Shown here one piece after another: positions 43,068-54,845 of a stretch of DNA of 64,000 bases. The first letter of the stretch is position 1. The number at the start of each line of letters is the position of its first letter. The notes beneath the pieces are model-generated. The model was not told where the DNA came from and searched no databases. It saw only the letters and a program-made list of their open reading frames with translations. The DNA comes from Bisporella sp. PMI_857 (taxonomy: Eukaryota; Ascomycota; Leotiomycetes; Helotiales; Helotiaceae), in assembly GCA_021307315.1 (NCBI GenBank), contig JAJSPD010000005.1:186001-250000 (forward strand). The letters run 5' to 3'. Both the position numbers and the translations under genes were made by a program.

Positions 43068-44887
43068 GCAGAGGTTAGCATGATTGAAACAAAGCTTCTG
43101 ATCTGTTCGCAAGCTCGATAGTCAGCTACTCCCAACATCTTCAATGTCATTCCAAGAGAATAGTCGAAATGTATGCTTTCATCTAATTGGCCTCTCTATC
43201 CAGTGGCTTTGAGGGTTGTCAGATATTTTAAATTTTCATTATCATTGAGCCAGACTCCAGATAACACTGAGGAAAGCCGCTAAAAACCCTTTTTCCACAC
43301 GATCTCTGCCAGTAGAATGTTATCCTTCATGGCATGTTAAAGAGCGGTTCAGAATGCACCGAATGGCTTATAAGCATGGGTTCCTGACTTCTTCCGGTCT
43401 CGATGTTCTATCAGCCGATCCCCTATTTTCCGTAGGTCGCCATGCAAGGCTTCGAACAAGGCTCTTTCGAAGGCTGGTGATTTTGACAATTTGGACGAAT
43501 TGCTCCTCTGGAAATTGTCCTGGTGCTAGGTGCTTTTAATCCCACAATTTCTTATTAACCGAACACCACGGGCACACTTCACCACACAATATTCGCATTA
43601 AGAGGAGAAATTTCGAACATTATTTGTCTGATACTGTTAACGGTGTGCCTTCGCGCCATTGGCGTTGAGTTGAGATGAGCCTCAGAGTTTTGGTCATTGA
43701 GAATCTGACCATGAAAAGAAAGAACTACACACAACCAAATCCATGTTGGTCATGACGCACCACATGACTTGTGCCAGCTTAGGGACGATATCTTTATGGT
43801 CAGCCAACGGTTGCAGGATATTCGGCAATATATTGTAGGCTGCTTCAATGATGGAATCCTGTCGCGTGACTTGCAACTCAGGTTTCTTGCGTCAGTCGCC
43901 AACATAGGAAAATCAGATTGAAGACTTTGAAAGACATGTTCCGCAAAATGATAGAGAAGTGCGATCTGCATGAAGTAAGTGAAAGTGGGCCTTTTTCGAG
44001 CGCAAGATTACGAGCAGAAACGTCAACTGATAAAGGATTTGATATCTAATCTATCTAAAATGATACAAGCTCTAATCTTGCGAGTGAGAGTCAATGGAAT
44101 AGAGATGTCCTCTAGCTATTTTTAAATAGTCGAGCTGCTTTACTTCTTTTACAGATGGTATCTATAAAGCAGCATGATATGGCATCTATAACCAAACCCA
44201 CCATTTCTTCACCCCAAAGGAGCTCCCATGGCCAAAATAACGTCCGGGTTTATCATCCTTAACAATTCGCCAAGAGATATTGGTTTTATGGCTCGAATAC
44301 CCACATCGGAATGACTATTTACCGCAGGATGATACGGTTTTTCATCGGATTGAAGTAACCAACCTATATCTGCTGGCAATCTCTGTTCATTGAGCTAAGG
44401 GCTGGGGGCTTATCCGATGGAAGTACGGGCCTCAGCCTTCTTTTAGGTCATATTCGTATGCAGAATCGGGTGTTGCGTAAAAGCCCATTTATGATTGTCT
44501 CAAGGAAAAGGAGACCTTGCATTTATGAGACAGATTTCAGGTAATGAACCCTGGAATATCAGAGCTAAGACCTTCTGCACCGTAAATGCACCGTTACATG
44601 TAAGTCGGTGTCCTTCATAGCTGCTGGAGCGTGGGGAAATGCACAGGAAGCGTAGAGCAACATTATAGAGTGCGGATAAATCAATAAATGTAAAGATGGA
44701 GCGGTATACATTCAGTGGATAAATATATCGCGGTGATCTACTGCCAAGGTTAGGATATGTTTTTGTATACCATTCCTATGTCAACAAAAATCTCCTTGGG
44801 TTTAGTTTGTGGTAGGTTTTACGTTCGCGTGCAATGCAACAATACGAAAGTAAGAAATTCTGGCCTCAAAAAACAATCATCTCTACA
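43068..44887. other. intergenic, possible minor gene remnants
   Basis: About 1.8 kb. Minus-strand frames at 43694-43876 and 43750-43971 (DSIIEAAYNILPNILQPLAD, HKDIVPKLAQVMWCVMTNM) look protein-like and could be exons of a lost regulator, but I cannot assign them. The remainder is AT-rich with no long frame. Confidence 0.3.
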
Positions 44888-47224
44888 TCAATAAAGAGTG
44901 AACTCTTCAACCTGACAATCCCCTGAGTCAAGCCAAGCCATCGCTTCTCCCTGCATAGCATCATCAATATAGCACTCCCCTACGACTGAATAGCCTTCCT
45001 TATTTGGCCGTAAAATGACTGGATATTGGCACCCAAGTAATATGCAGATGATATCGCCCTTTTCCACACTCTCAGAAGCAGAGACTGAATGACCGTGGAT
45101 GATTGCTATTTCTTCCTTGTCGGCCAATGTTTCGAAAACCGACTCCAGGGTTTCATCTACCAGCATGGCCTGGTTGAAGACCCTGCTTAGGTTGCGACCT
45201 GTGAGCAGGTCGAAGGCCATACCTCCGTGCATGAAGTATTCGAATGCTTCTCTACGATTGTGCTCATACTTGTCCTGCCAAAGACCGGGTTGTGTTCTCG
45301 GCCGGATCTCTTCCTCTATCTCAGCCTCGTCTGTCAATGGATTGTACTCCTTGCGTGGATAATCGGCACCTGGCTCGCGCACCAGACGTTTAATATCACC
45401 TTTGAAGCTAGATGCGAGTACTTCCTCGTCGCCGAACTGATGTCCACTTCGATGTGGCCAAAAAGCGAGCTTTTTATGCTGGATCTCTTTCGAGGAGGAG
45501 ACGTTGCCAATTTTGAAACCCTCGCAACATAAGTGTTCGTCCATGTTAGAGAAGCGGACATGTGCAGAGCTAGATCCGCTTGCTCTATACTGTGCGTTGA
45601 AACTAGCATGATGTCGGTCAAAACCCAGTGTCCAGTCTGGGACCCATGATGGCCAATCGTCCGAAAGTTCCACCCGGCTTCCGGTCAAGATGATTCCTAA
45701 ATCCCCCGTAGCTTCAATAACTGATTTTGCAAAACTAACGTACACTTCACGGACCTGTAGGGAGTAGTCAGGCGTGATTCTTGAAGAAATTGTCGGATCC
45801 AATAGGCCCAGTAGACCGTATACCTTGTCCCTGGGTTCAGATGTAGCTGCATTTTGCCCAAGGCGCAGTACTATATCCAGAGCCTCCTGGGTAGTGTCCT
45901 TCGTCCCAGGCAATATGCCATGCAGCTGGCAAATCAACCAAAGCAATCTGGACAGGTCTTTGAAACTCTCTTCTCCAATCTCTTTTTGGAAATTTTGCCT
46001 CTGGCTTCCTAGTGTAGCTGCAAGGAATCTCACTCCTTCATAAACTTCCCCCCAATATAATCGAAGTCCACCGCATATTATCACAGTCGAATTATCACCC
46101 ATGGCAAGTTCTTGGATAATCCACAGGCGCTCCCAATAAGATCGGGATAGGAATCGATAGACCGGTTTTATGACGTTTTGGAACAGCGGAGTTGTCCCTT
46201 GAACAAATCTCATTGATGTTGGGTCGATCTGAATATTTGTAGATTGTTGACCAAGATATCGGAGCGTCTCCACCGCGATGCTGCTTTCTTCCGCTTCTTC
46301 TCCAAGCCATACCATAACAGTCGAGGCATGTTCGTATATATTCCGCATACGTTTGATTTCTCGACTTTTCTCGTACGCATCTTCTTGATTGATACAAAGA
46401 GCATCTACCCACAGCCTAACGCCAGCGTAGGCTTCTGGGGTGCAACGTATCCTTCGAAGGCCTGCTTCAAGATTCTCCCTTACTTTCACTATATTTCCAT
46501 TCACGACAATTTCTCGCATGCTAGCAGGATCGGGGTTCCCCCAAACATACGAAAGTGCGATATAATCTCCCCAGGTAAACCGGAATTTCCGGGAGTCAGG
46601 GATTAATATTTCGCCTTCAGCCAACAAAACCGTGTTCATGTCAATATTTAACATTTGGAGCGCTCTCCGAAAGGGGCCTACTAGCAGCAACTCGGAGATG
46701 AACCCTGTGAAGGGGAAGATAACAGCCGTGCGCCACGAAGTAAATATAAGGTAGCAAGCATACAACGTAGTTAGGCTAATGAGGATAGAAAAAATCATAC
46801 TCCAAAGACGGTTGAAATACTGACGCTGATAAGCTTTCTGTAGTGCGACTGAAATATCTTCCCCAAGGGCTGATCGTATAGTAAGATAGAAAATATAATG
46901 GCAAAGGCCCAGTGTGTGTGAGATGGACAATCTGCGTTTATGGAGAGTGTATAGGAAAAGCAGGATCACTAGAAGTGAGACCGAGGCAATGAAGCTAGGC
47001 TTAAGCAATCGAGTTTTTGATCGAGAGCCATTTTCTCGTCGCGCCGTGGAAATCCAACTCGGTCTGATCAGCTCCTTACCTGGCTTGAGATCGTCGAGCG
47101 AGAAGTGTTCCAGACTGCATCGAACCGGATCGAAAACGCTACTTTCCGCTTTTCCAACTGCGGGAGGAGAAACAGTCAAGAGCCGAAATTCATTTTTCGA
47201 CACATCGAGTGGCTTGTACTCCAT
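44888..47224 (-). CDS. HET-domain protein 3 with predicted membrane segments
   Basis: Single-exon protein of 778 residues. It opens with MEYKPLDVSKNEFRLLTVSP, typical of HET proteins, but an insertion of about 150 residues follows before the domain core. This insertion holds hydrophobic helices: SFIASVSLLVILLFLYTL, LGLCHYIFYLTI, MIFSILISLTTLYACYLIF and AVIFPFTGFISELLLVG. The HET core then reads YIALSYVWGNPDP, RLWVDALCINQEDAYEKSRE, MRNIYEHASTVMVWLGEEAE, SYWERLWIIQELAM and EPRDKVYGLLGLLD. The C-terminal module (IICILLGCQYPVILRPNKEG, YSVVGECYIDDAMQGEAM) matches that of many HET proteins. The ATG at 47224 is chosen because it starts the conserved N-terminal block; the open frame continues nine codons upstream only with GTG. 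Membrane topology is predicted by eye. It should act in non-self recognition. Confidence 0.9.
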   Translation of the reverse strand: MEYKPLDVSKNEFRLLTVSPPAVGKAESSVFDPVRCSLEHFSLDDLKPGKELIRPSWISTARRENGSRSKTRLLKPSFIASVSLLVILLFLYTLHKRRLSISHTLGLCHYIFYLTIRSALGEDISVALQKAYQRQYFNRLWSMIFSILISLTTLYACYLIFTSWRTAVIFPFTGFISELLLVGPFRRALQMLNIDMNTVLLAEGEILIPDSRKFRFTWGDYIALSYVWGNPDPASMREIVVNGNIVKVRENLEAGLRRIRCTPEAYAGVRLWVDALCINQEDAYEKSREIKRMRNIYEHASTVMVWLGEEAEESSIAVETLRYLGQQSTNIQIDPTSMRFVQGTTPLFQNVIKPVYRFLSRSYWERLWIIQELAMGDNSTVIICGGLRLYWGEVYEGVRFLAATLGSQRQNFQKEIGEESFKDLSRLLWLICQLHGILPGTKDTTQEALDIVLRLGQNAATSEPRDKVYGLLGLLDPTISSRITPDYSLQVREVYVSFAKSVIEATGDLGIILTGSRVELSDDWPSWVPDWTLGFDRHHASFNAQYRASGSSSAHVRFSNMDEHLCCEGFKIGNVSSSKEIQHKKLAFWPHRSGHQFGDEEVLASSFKGDIKRLVREPGADYPRKEYNPLTDEAEIEEEIRPRTQPGLWQDKYEHNRREAFEYFMHGGMAFDLLTGRNLSRVFNQAMLVDETLESVFETLADKEEIAIIHGHSVSASESVEKGDIICILLGCQYPVILRPNKEGYSVVGECYIDDAMQGEAMAWLDSGDCQVEEFTLY

Positions 47225-47870
47225 TCGGGGTGAGGGGAAGTGTGCGGACACACTCCGCTAATACCGAACACAGCTGGAAGGCCAAAACAGGCAGTGGTGA
47301 TGGTATCCGAGTTGGTGCACAGGCAGCAAGCCGTAACTCCTTCTAGGAGATGGTCTGAAGTATAAGTCTTGCCAGTCTAGGACGTGGAAAGACCATATAT
47401 AGTTGGATCTCAAGTATTGCGACCTATAAATGTTGCTAGGCTTATGAGCCAAACAGCAGAAGATGTGAGGAAGATACAACGGTAATAGAGTCTCGATAGT
47501 GGATGGATTCAGCGGATGGACGAGTGATTGATTAATTGAATTTAGGTTATTGTTGTATGAGCACGCTTTTTAGTCCTTATCACCAGTAAGGTTGGTATGT
47601 TTTGTAAACATTCACGTCAGCCCTTTGCCGAATGTGAGTCGATCAAGCTGTCATGTGTATCTCAGTTTAATGTGTGATTGCAATCGACCACAATTTGTGG
47701 TCCACCAGCGGCTTAAGGCAACAATCATTAGAGGTGAATATCATCGTGCTGCCTTTCGAGTGATGCGTGGTTCGTACGCCAAGAACCACCGCCTGGCCGC
47801 CCAATACTGATGTGTACGGCTGAAATCAAGTGTGAAGCTCTGCAGGAAATTTTAGCGGGGCTACTGGCGT
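47225..47870. other. upstream region of HET gene 3
   Basis: About 0.65 kb containing the HET gene 3 promoter. Short frames (for example plus 47592-47810) have no motif. Confidence 0.3.
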
Positions 47871-47874
47871 CCGA

Positions 47875-48419
47875 ATGAACTCTTTCGCTGCCCGTGTGGC
47901 TGCTCAGGAAGGGCTTAGGATCCTTATGAGCCTGTCTAATGATTACTACAATTGCAGCCACGACAGTGCAAGTGCCATTAGATTGTCAATAAAATTCAAT
48001 GTCAATCCGTCGTCATATTGGACAATTTCAGGACATATCTACATGTTACTGCATCCCCAAGGCCCAATAATGCCGAGTCTCTGGAATGGTTATTTGAGAA
48101 TGGTTGTGCAAAACATCTCAACCGGCAAGACAGTTGGGGATGGACACCATTGCACTATGCTATCATGACCGCCTGGTATTATGACCTCCAAGACATGCAG
48201 AACTCGCTGTTTCGTACCGGCAATTTAGCAAAGGTCAAGATCTTGGCCGATCAAAAGCCAGATATGGGCCTAAAAACCCGCACATTACTGCGAAACCCGA
48301 TGGGGTTTTCCCGTAAATTTGGAGAAGATGCAGAGGTCAACCCACTTGAGCTGGCTGGCGTTTTGGCGTCTCTAGACCCGCACAGAGCAGCGGGTTCGCC
48401 AACACAATTCGAGAGATAG
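47875..48419 (+). pseudogene. ankyrin-repeat fragment
   Basis: The frame from 48018 shows two ankyrin-like motifs, TYLHVTASPRPNNAESLEWL with FENGCAKHLNRQDSWG, followed by WTPLHYAIM. The rest of the frame, to the stop at 48419, has no clear repeats. An overlapping frame from 47875 adds nothing recognisable. There is no complete gene here: start region and further repeats are missing. It is best read as the remnant of an ankyrin-repeat gene. Confidence 0.5.
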
Positions 48420-49153
48420 TAGGAGTGCCGATACGCACGAACGAAGACGACGTATTTTATGATGTGCTCGAAACTCTGAACTGAGTCTCCTCGAGCAACC
48501 ACGTCAAGCCTGCGGATCAGCCAGGTAATTCCAGCTCAGCATATATTTCTTTCCAAGATTCCAACGCGGGTCAATATTCTTAACATTTCCCCCCCTTCTT
48601 GGTAGGATGTATATAGGGTCTGCTTAAAATGTGAGGCTCGATGTCGGCAACTGTCTTGGTTCCTGTCGTATTAAGTACTCTTGATAAGAGACAATGCAGG
48701 GATAGATGTGGATTTTCTGTGGACTACTAGCTCGCGAAGCATGGGACTGCTATTTGGGAATGACGAATATGCACTGCGAATAATCATCAATTGGTAACGG
48801 GAAACAAAATTTTGGATGCTGTCAATTTCCTGGCGTCTGCATATTATCCTCAAAGTAATGTGTATTGATGTTATGTAGTCCCATTTATTTTTTAAAGGTT
48901 CACGATACTTGACAAGCATAAGCCGATTTATTGTGATTGTGGGTTCAGGTATCATATTGTGATTTTATCTTCCCTTATGTAAACTGCTGCTTGTGAGTAG
49001 TAGGCGCCGGCTCGAGACTTACATGGGCACGTTAAAGCATTGACGAGCCTTTAGAAGAGGGTATCTTACGTATAGTGGAGGGTACAGATCGTATTTCCAA
49101 TATGCCTCTCCGCTATTTGTGGTGTTGATAGATTGCTTAATATGATATCGACA
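48420..49153. other. intergenic, no gene recognised
   Basis: About 0.7 kb between the ankyrin fragment and the amine oxidase stop. Only short frames; no RNA gene recognised. Confidence 0.35.
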
Positions 49154-51288
49154 CTACCCGCCTCCTCCCTCAAGATCGATGTCTCCAATCGCCTGGAAAC
49201 TAGTCTGCGTCCAGCCATTAATCGGGATATAGGCCTCAGGAGGCGTATTACCCACAAGAGTCTCATAATGTACCATGTTGACACAACCGGACGAGCTCGT
49301 CCCGTTCACACAAGCTGCGACCAACTCTCCCACAGCTTTACCTTCAAAATATGCACCCTGTAAATATCCGTGGTACTCCGTGCTCATGGCCTCACCCGCA
49401 AAGAACAACCTATCAACATTTGCTCGTAGGTTTTGATGTCCCTCGAGTGAGAATCCAGGTGGCCAGTTTGAAAATGAGCCGTATGCCCACGGCGTCGTGC
49501 TCCAGCGTGGATACATGAAATCAATTGGTTCAGGGATCGTGGCGTTGGGGAACATTTCCGCCAGTACAGCCAACACTTCTGCTTTGGTGATCTCATCGTC
49601 CTGGCTGTCTACCACATACGACTGATCCGTCGTCACGGTGCCAAGGAAGATGCCGCTGCCCGGCAAGTAGTTCGGATGGTCAAGGCTCTGCCATGCGGTG
49701 TAGTATCCGCGGCGTTTGGAGGCATAGATGAAGTTCTCAGTATCCTTCGGCCAGAAAACTTGATCAGGCGGGAACTGGAGGAAGATTTTTGTGTAGGTGC
49801 CTATTTGCATGGTCTGAACGGCTATGTTTTTCCAGCCTGGAAGCGGTGGTGCAAAGGTCACATCACCAGATTGGAGGACGCCAAGTGAGAACGTAGTGAT
49901 GGCGTAGTCTGCCTCAACACAGCTTCCATCGTTGGCATGGATTGTTACACCTGAATCACTGTAAGTGACATTGGTCACGATCGTATTGAGCAGGAGGCGA
50001 GGATCCTTGTCATCAAGAAATTCAGAAGCCTGGCCGTGGATAAAGGTGTTATATCCATGCTGGTCTATGGAAAACTGGTTGTACTCAGAGAACCTATAGA
50101 AGGTTGAGTTCTACCTTCATTAGTTTCGAATAAGATATTCTCTGTTTTTATATTGTGAGACTGTTTACCGTGCTTGGCAATGACCGGAGGACGAAATTAG
50201 GTCATCTGAACTTGTGAGATTGGGAACTTACAAAATTTGCAATGGTGTACCGTTGTGAGGTCACATCTGGGGTCTGTGAATACTCATAATCCATTTCGTA
50301 CCACTGTTACACATATTTTGGGTTAGCATGCAAATCACAGTTTCCACGATGAGGTTGTACCAACACCCGAAAAATACGAATGGAACCAATGTTTCTGTGT
50401 GGCTGGGTGCTAATGTCTGAGTTTGGTATGACTTACCTCGACAGCCATTGCTTGCGGATCTCCTTTTGGTTTCCACCCACCTAGATTGAACGCGGAACGA
50501 AGGTCTCTATCCTGGGAATTGGTCACGATGCCAATGCCAGCATCCTCTTCAGCAAAGGAGTATGCATCATCAAAGGCATTGAACTTGTCTGAATAATCGA
50601 CTTGTCCCGTCGTGTCATATGTGAGCAGTGATGAGAGATTTGTGAGCGTATTTTTAACACCATATTTCTTGACCTGAAATTTTCAGCTCCAGTTGCATGT
50701 ATGTAACTTTGGTAAAACAGGGAAACTACCAACATCCAAATTGGATTCTCAGGACCATCTTCGGTGACAGTTCCCTGGACCCAGTTCGCACCAATTTCTA
50801 CCGTATAAGGATTCCCATCTGGACCTTGCCCAAATCTTTTTGGTCTGCAATGACCACCTATCTCAGAGTTATACTCTAGTATCAGGAAGTCTGAAACAGA
50901 GTTGCTACTCAAAGCTTGCTAGAAGGAATCAGTAATTCAACGCGTTGATACATTCAAGTTGGGATTATACGGCGGCGCTGATACCTGCGACTCCCGCTCC
51001 TAGAACTGCAACTTTTGTCTTCTTGCACCGGTCCCCTGATGAACCAGTGGCGATCGAGGTTGCAGTTGGTGTTGATGTAGAGCACGTGGTCGTAGTAAAC
51101 CATGTACGAACCGCCGTTGTGGCAATATATTCATTACGAGGAGGAAGTCGATTCCGCTGAATATTAAGTCGACTTTTGCGAGAACCTTTGAAGCCATGCG
51201 GCTTAGCATTCACGCCATGGAGAAAGAGGAAAGCCACACATGTCAGGATAATAGACAGCCGAGAAGCTATCGCTCCCATACTGTGCAT
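49154..51288 (-). CDS. secreted flavin-containing amine oxidase (polyamine oxidase-like)
   Basis: FAD enzyme that oxidises primary or secondary amines, possibly polyamines. Five exons (51288-50971, 50918-50730, 50673-50437, 50303-50232, 50110-49154) join in phase to 590 residues. The signal peptide MHSMGAIASRLSIILTCVAF leads to a cleavage near residue 28, followed by a basic, then Thr/Ser-rich stretch. The FAD-binding motif is KVAVLGAGVAGISAA at 92-106, with the glutamate-containing ILEYNSEIGGHC next and EIGANWVQG after it. The C-terminal part has YAITTFSLGVLQSGDVTFAP, FLQFPPDQVFW, PWAYGSFSNWPPGF and the FAD-contacting FFAGEAMSTEYHGYLQGAYF. N-glycosylation sequons occur (NVT, NGT). The start at 51288 was chosen since it begins the signal peptide; the upstream open frame lacks ATG near its 5' end. 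Substrate is inferred from family only. Confidence 0.9.
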
Positions 51289-52708
51289 CTTATGGAGCCA
51301 GATATTAGCTTCCGCACGAATATTAGGGAATCGAGGTCCATTATGCCGGCAGAGGCATCTTTTATAGTCTTCCAAGAGTTCAAGAGAGCAAGGGCCGAGG
51401 CTCTCTTGATGATATGTAAGACAAGAAATTTATCTCCTCCCGAGACCATGTATCTTGGATAAACTCCACACTTTTTGTATCAGTGAATAATATGTGGGAA
51501 TCTTGCACTACTGTAGGATTGAGGAGAGGCTTGGAATGCTAAGGCACGCCTCATGCCGCTATCGAGCTTCGGCCAAACACAGGTAAGTATGGATATGCCC
51601 TCATATACCCATCCACCATGTTGAGATATCCGCCGGACTGGCCTTGTACCTCAAATACCGATATCAAGGTGGGTCGGAGTTTCTTACATGTAAGTTTGGG
51701 TGATTGACAGGTCCACGTTAGCTTTTAGCATATCAGGGGCTTGTTCTCCTGAGACCAATGCTTATTTTTGATATATCTGGGAACTCTTTGAGCGAGAAAG
51801 AGACAGCCCTAATCATTTCAACGATATGCTTGCAGAGCATGAGCTTCATGCAAAAATGTCTCATGGACATGTCATTGCTGCCTCGATAATTGGTGCCTGG
51901 GGCATGGAAACAGATGCCAAGCCTTGCGGCGGCCTTTTTGACCGCTAGCGTCCGCTCAAAAATTATGGAACTAACTTTGGACGCAAACTTCGATTTGATC
52001 TTCTCTCCTTACACTTTTTAGCCACGATTAATCAACCGCTAGAGCGTTCACCAACCGCCTCGTGGTCATATTTGCGTGCATGATTGAAATATTCTGAGCG
52101 GGAATCCTATTTCTTCGGCCTATCTTTCGTGATGCTGGAGAAATTCCGTGATTTGTGACATTGCGCCTGATCCATATGCAAAATGAGAGACATATGTGTA
52201 TGTACATGATGGCTCAACGTGGTACACTTTTCTCCCAAATGGCATGAAATGATATCACCAAAATGTGGATTAGCCATGGACCAGAACTTCCGGGAGATAA
52301 CCAAGAAGGAACAGAAGTTGGGCCTTCCTCGCTAGAAATTTCTACGCGCATGACTTGTTGGCCCCTCCCAAGGTTTGAAATTCAAGAAAGCGCGGTGCCT
52401 CATTGCTTATCGCACCCTGCAAACTGCATATGCGAAGAAAGCTAGATCGATGTCGTGCATTTCTGAGCACCGCCTACACCCCTCCCCCCATTTCCAGATT
52501 GTCACGACGTTTGCCAATTAGGAGTGGGGTCCAAGTGTGTCATCCTACTGAGCCTTCCCCCTCATATTAGTTGAACCTAAATATTGAGTCTTGCTTACAG
52601 GTAAAAATAAGCACAATTCCCTCTCTTGCTGTTTCTTCATATCTATTAGTCGATTATCCGTTAGTTGTATTTCTCAGTCGCAATTGCAATAAGGCACCTC
52701 TCGCAAAG
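51289..52708. other. divergent intergenic region, amine oxidase and DUF7704-type gene
   Basis: About 1.4 kb between divergent starts at 51288 and 52709. It has only short frames without motifs. Both promoters must lie here. Confidence 0.35.
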
Positions 52709-53207
52709 ATGGCAAAAACAACCGCATCCCTTCTGCCCACACTCCCGCGGATCTTCTTTCTATATGTCGAGCCATTTCTCATGTAAGTCACTTTAGTAAG
52801 TCTTAATGCCCAACTAACAACTATGTATTAGTACCTATGGCATAATCCTTACGCTCTCCCAGTCTACATTCCTTACCTCCCTTCCTCTACCAACACTTAT
52901 TTTACCCAAGCAATCGACAGGTTACCTATTCAATATACTCCTCTATGGACTCATCATCTTGCTCTCCTCCCCGCCCAACAAACGTCTCGCACAACTTCAA
53001 ATCCTGATTCTCATCATTGCGGACTTGACGCATTGGGGAGCTTTGTTCGCGACGATAGCTCAGAACGACCCGAGAGGGTGGGGAGCGGTGGCGGATACGA
53101 AAGCATGGACGGCGGAGGTGTGGCAGTTGTCTCTTTATCCTATCAGCACTCTGTCTATCAAAATTGCGACGTTGAAGGGCTGGTTTGGGAAGATTAGAGA
53201 ATCCTGA
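52709..53207 (+). CDS. DUF7704-type small integral membrane protein
   Basis: Two exons (52709-52782 and 52832-53207) join as AT/T to give 149 residues. Four hydrophobic segments are visible: LPRIFFLYVEPFLMITYGII, the segment YLFNILLYGLIILLSSP, LQILILIIADLTHWGALFAT and the C-terminal WQLSLYPISTLSIKIATL. The N-terminal LPRIFFLYVEP and the LADLTHWG-type block are typical of the fungal DUF7704 group of unknown function. The intron has canonical GTAAGT and TTAG ends and a CTAACAA branch site. It is probably in an internal or plasma membrane; nothing in the sequence tells which. Confidence 0.82.
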
Positions 53208-53984
53208 AAGAGCGTTGCAAACCAAAATATCACTGTGTAGTGTATGAGCCACATTATGAGAGATGACAACTGGAGTAGCTGTGATATCTTTATGTGTTCA
53301 AGCACGTTTTACTCACATACATTATTGGGTGGCCTCATCTGTGGCTCAATTGATCTGATCAGCTTCATTTCATAGCATATGGTCTGCGTATATTTGCACG
53401 ACTGGTGAATTTTTCTCATGTGACAAAAAGTCACATGAGATAGAGTGCCAAAATAAACCGCATAAACGCAGGACTCTCATTGCCTTTGACACGATCTTCC
53501 TTTCTTACGACATAAATAAAATCCAAAACACCCAGTATGACCAACAGCAACAGCAAAGTTCAAGATTCAGGAGCACGGCCGAGGAGGTGCTAGCAAAATT
53601 GAAAGGAAGACACCGAGGCTCGCACCTACACAGTTAATTTTGTAGAAGTTTAATGCCTTTTTTTTCAAGAAGGAATACGAGGCAAGATTCTTTGGTTAAT
53701 TTCACGGGAGGATAAACAGAGGGAAAGAAGATCTAGGAATCGTGATTGATGCGAAAGAGCTACTATCGTATACTTTCATAAAAGGGGTATAATTCACTTT
53801 GATTTAAAAAATGGACACAATTTCACCTGAAAAGAACTCTCTATTCCAAGTTTGAACAAAATACAAGAAAATGGTAGTACATGGTACAAAATACCAAGGC
53901 TAGCCGGAAACTCCTCGTTCCCACCCCAAACCATCTGACAAGCAATATGCTTTCTAAACCCAACCCATCACCAATCCTTTTCAC
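53208..53984. other. convergent intergenic region
   Basis: About 0.8 kb between the stop of the DUF7704-type gene and the stop of the minus-strand cysteine-rich gene. AT-rich, without credible frames. It should hold both 3' untranslated regions. Confidence 0.35.
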
Positions 53985-54845
53985 CTAGTTGCCAGCAGCC
54001 CTGAAAGCCTGCGCGGCACGATCGTTTGGCGTCGCGTCTCCAAAGCCACAACCACCATCTCTTTCCTGTGCAACAACTGGGCCGGCACACTTCCCAGTGT
54101 TGAACCCACAGCACGCACTCGCACAGTCCGCATCACTGGTACAAGCACCCGTGATAAATTGCGTCCCTGGTGCCTTAGCTGGTGACGCAGCCGGAGTAGC
54201 AGCTGGTTGATTGGCCGCCGCATTCGCCGGTGCAGTCACTTGAGCCCCGCGGAAAGCCTGCGCAGCACGGTCGTTTGGTGTCGCGTCTCCGAATCCGCAC
54301 CCACCATCTCTCTCTTGCGCAACTACGGGCCCGGCACACTTCCCGGTGTTGAAACCACAGCATGCACTTGCGCAGTCGGCATCGGATGTGCACGCGCCGG
54401 TGATGAACTGGGTCCCTGCTGCTTTAGCCGGGGATGCGGCGGGAACAACGACCGTGGAGAGGGTAGAAGGGCTGGCGGCGACGGGATTGGGGTTTGCTTG
54501 ACCTTGGGCGGAGGGAGGGAGGTTTCCGCGCAGGATCTGAGCCGCGGTATCGTTGGGAACCGCGTCGCCGAAACCGCAACCGCCGTCACGTTCTTGGGCT
54601 ATTATTGGGCCAGCGCATTTTCCGGAATTGAAACCGCAGCATGCTGATGCGCAGTCTGCATCGGAGGTGCATGCTAGAGAGGCGTTAGCTTGAGTGTGCA
54701 GAATATGGGGACCGTTAAAGGCAATGGGACAATGTTATCGTCACATACCTTGAGTAATGAAATTCGTTCCCTGCGCCATCGCAGAAGGCGCAAGATTAAG
54801 AAGCGCATAGGCAATGAAAAGTGACCTCATCATGGTCTTTCCCAT
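53985..54845 (-). CDS. secreted cysteine-rich protein with three BAS2-like units
   Basis: Two exons (54845-54749 and 54673-53985) join as G/CA to 261 residues. The signal peptide is MGKTMMRSLFIAYALLNLAP plus SAMA. The mature protein consists of three 46-residue units at about 33-78, 126-171 and 209-254. Each contains six cysteines in the order CTSDADC, ACCGFN, GKCAGP and GGCGFGDA. Units are joined by Ala/Pro-rich linkers, each ending SPAKA-x-GTQFITG. The unit resembles the biotrophy-associated secreted protein 2 (BAS2) type known from plant-infecting fungi, normally a single-unit protein of about 100 residues. That likeness is from memory of the family. Disulfide-rich, extracellular; role in host interaction is inference. 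The second and third units are nearly identical in DNA, so the triplication looks recent. Confidence 0.85.
54001..54670. repeat. three tandem DNA repeats inside the cysteine-rich gene
   Basis: Three direct repeats of the same coding unit lie at about 54001-54135, 54250-54384 and 54535-54670. The left two share long exact stretches, for example around CGGCACACTTCCC; the right one, encoding the first protein unit, is more diverged. The intervening linkers differ in length (37 and 47 codons). Confidence 0.8.

Noticed and set aside
43694..43971. Possible regulator gene fragment on the minus strand
   Set aside because: Protein-like but no family recognised and frames do not join; mentioned only in the intergenic entry.
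54207..54647. 146-codon plus-strand frame
   Set aside because: Antisense to the repeated cysteine-rich units; the signal peptide and cysteine pattern show the minus strand is coding.
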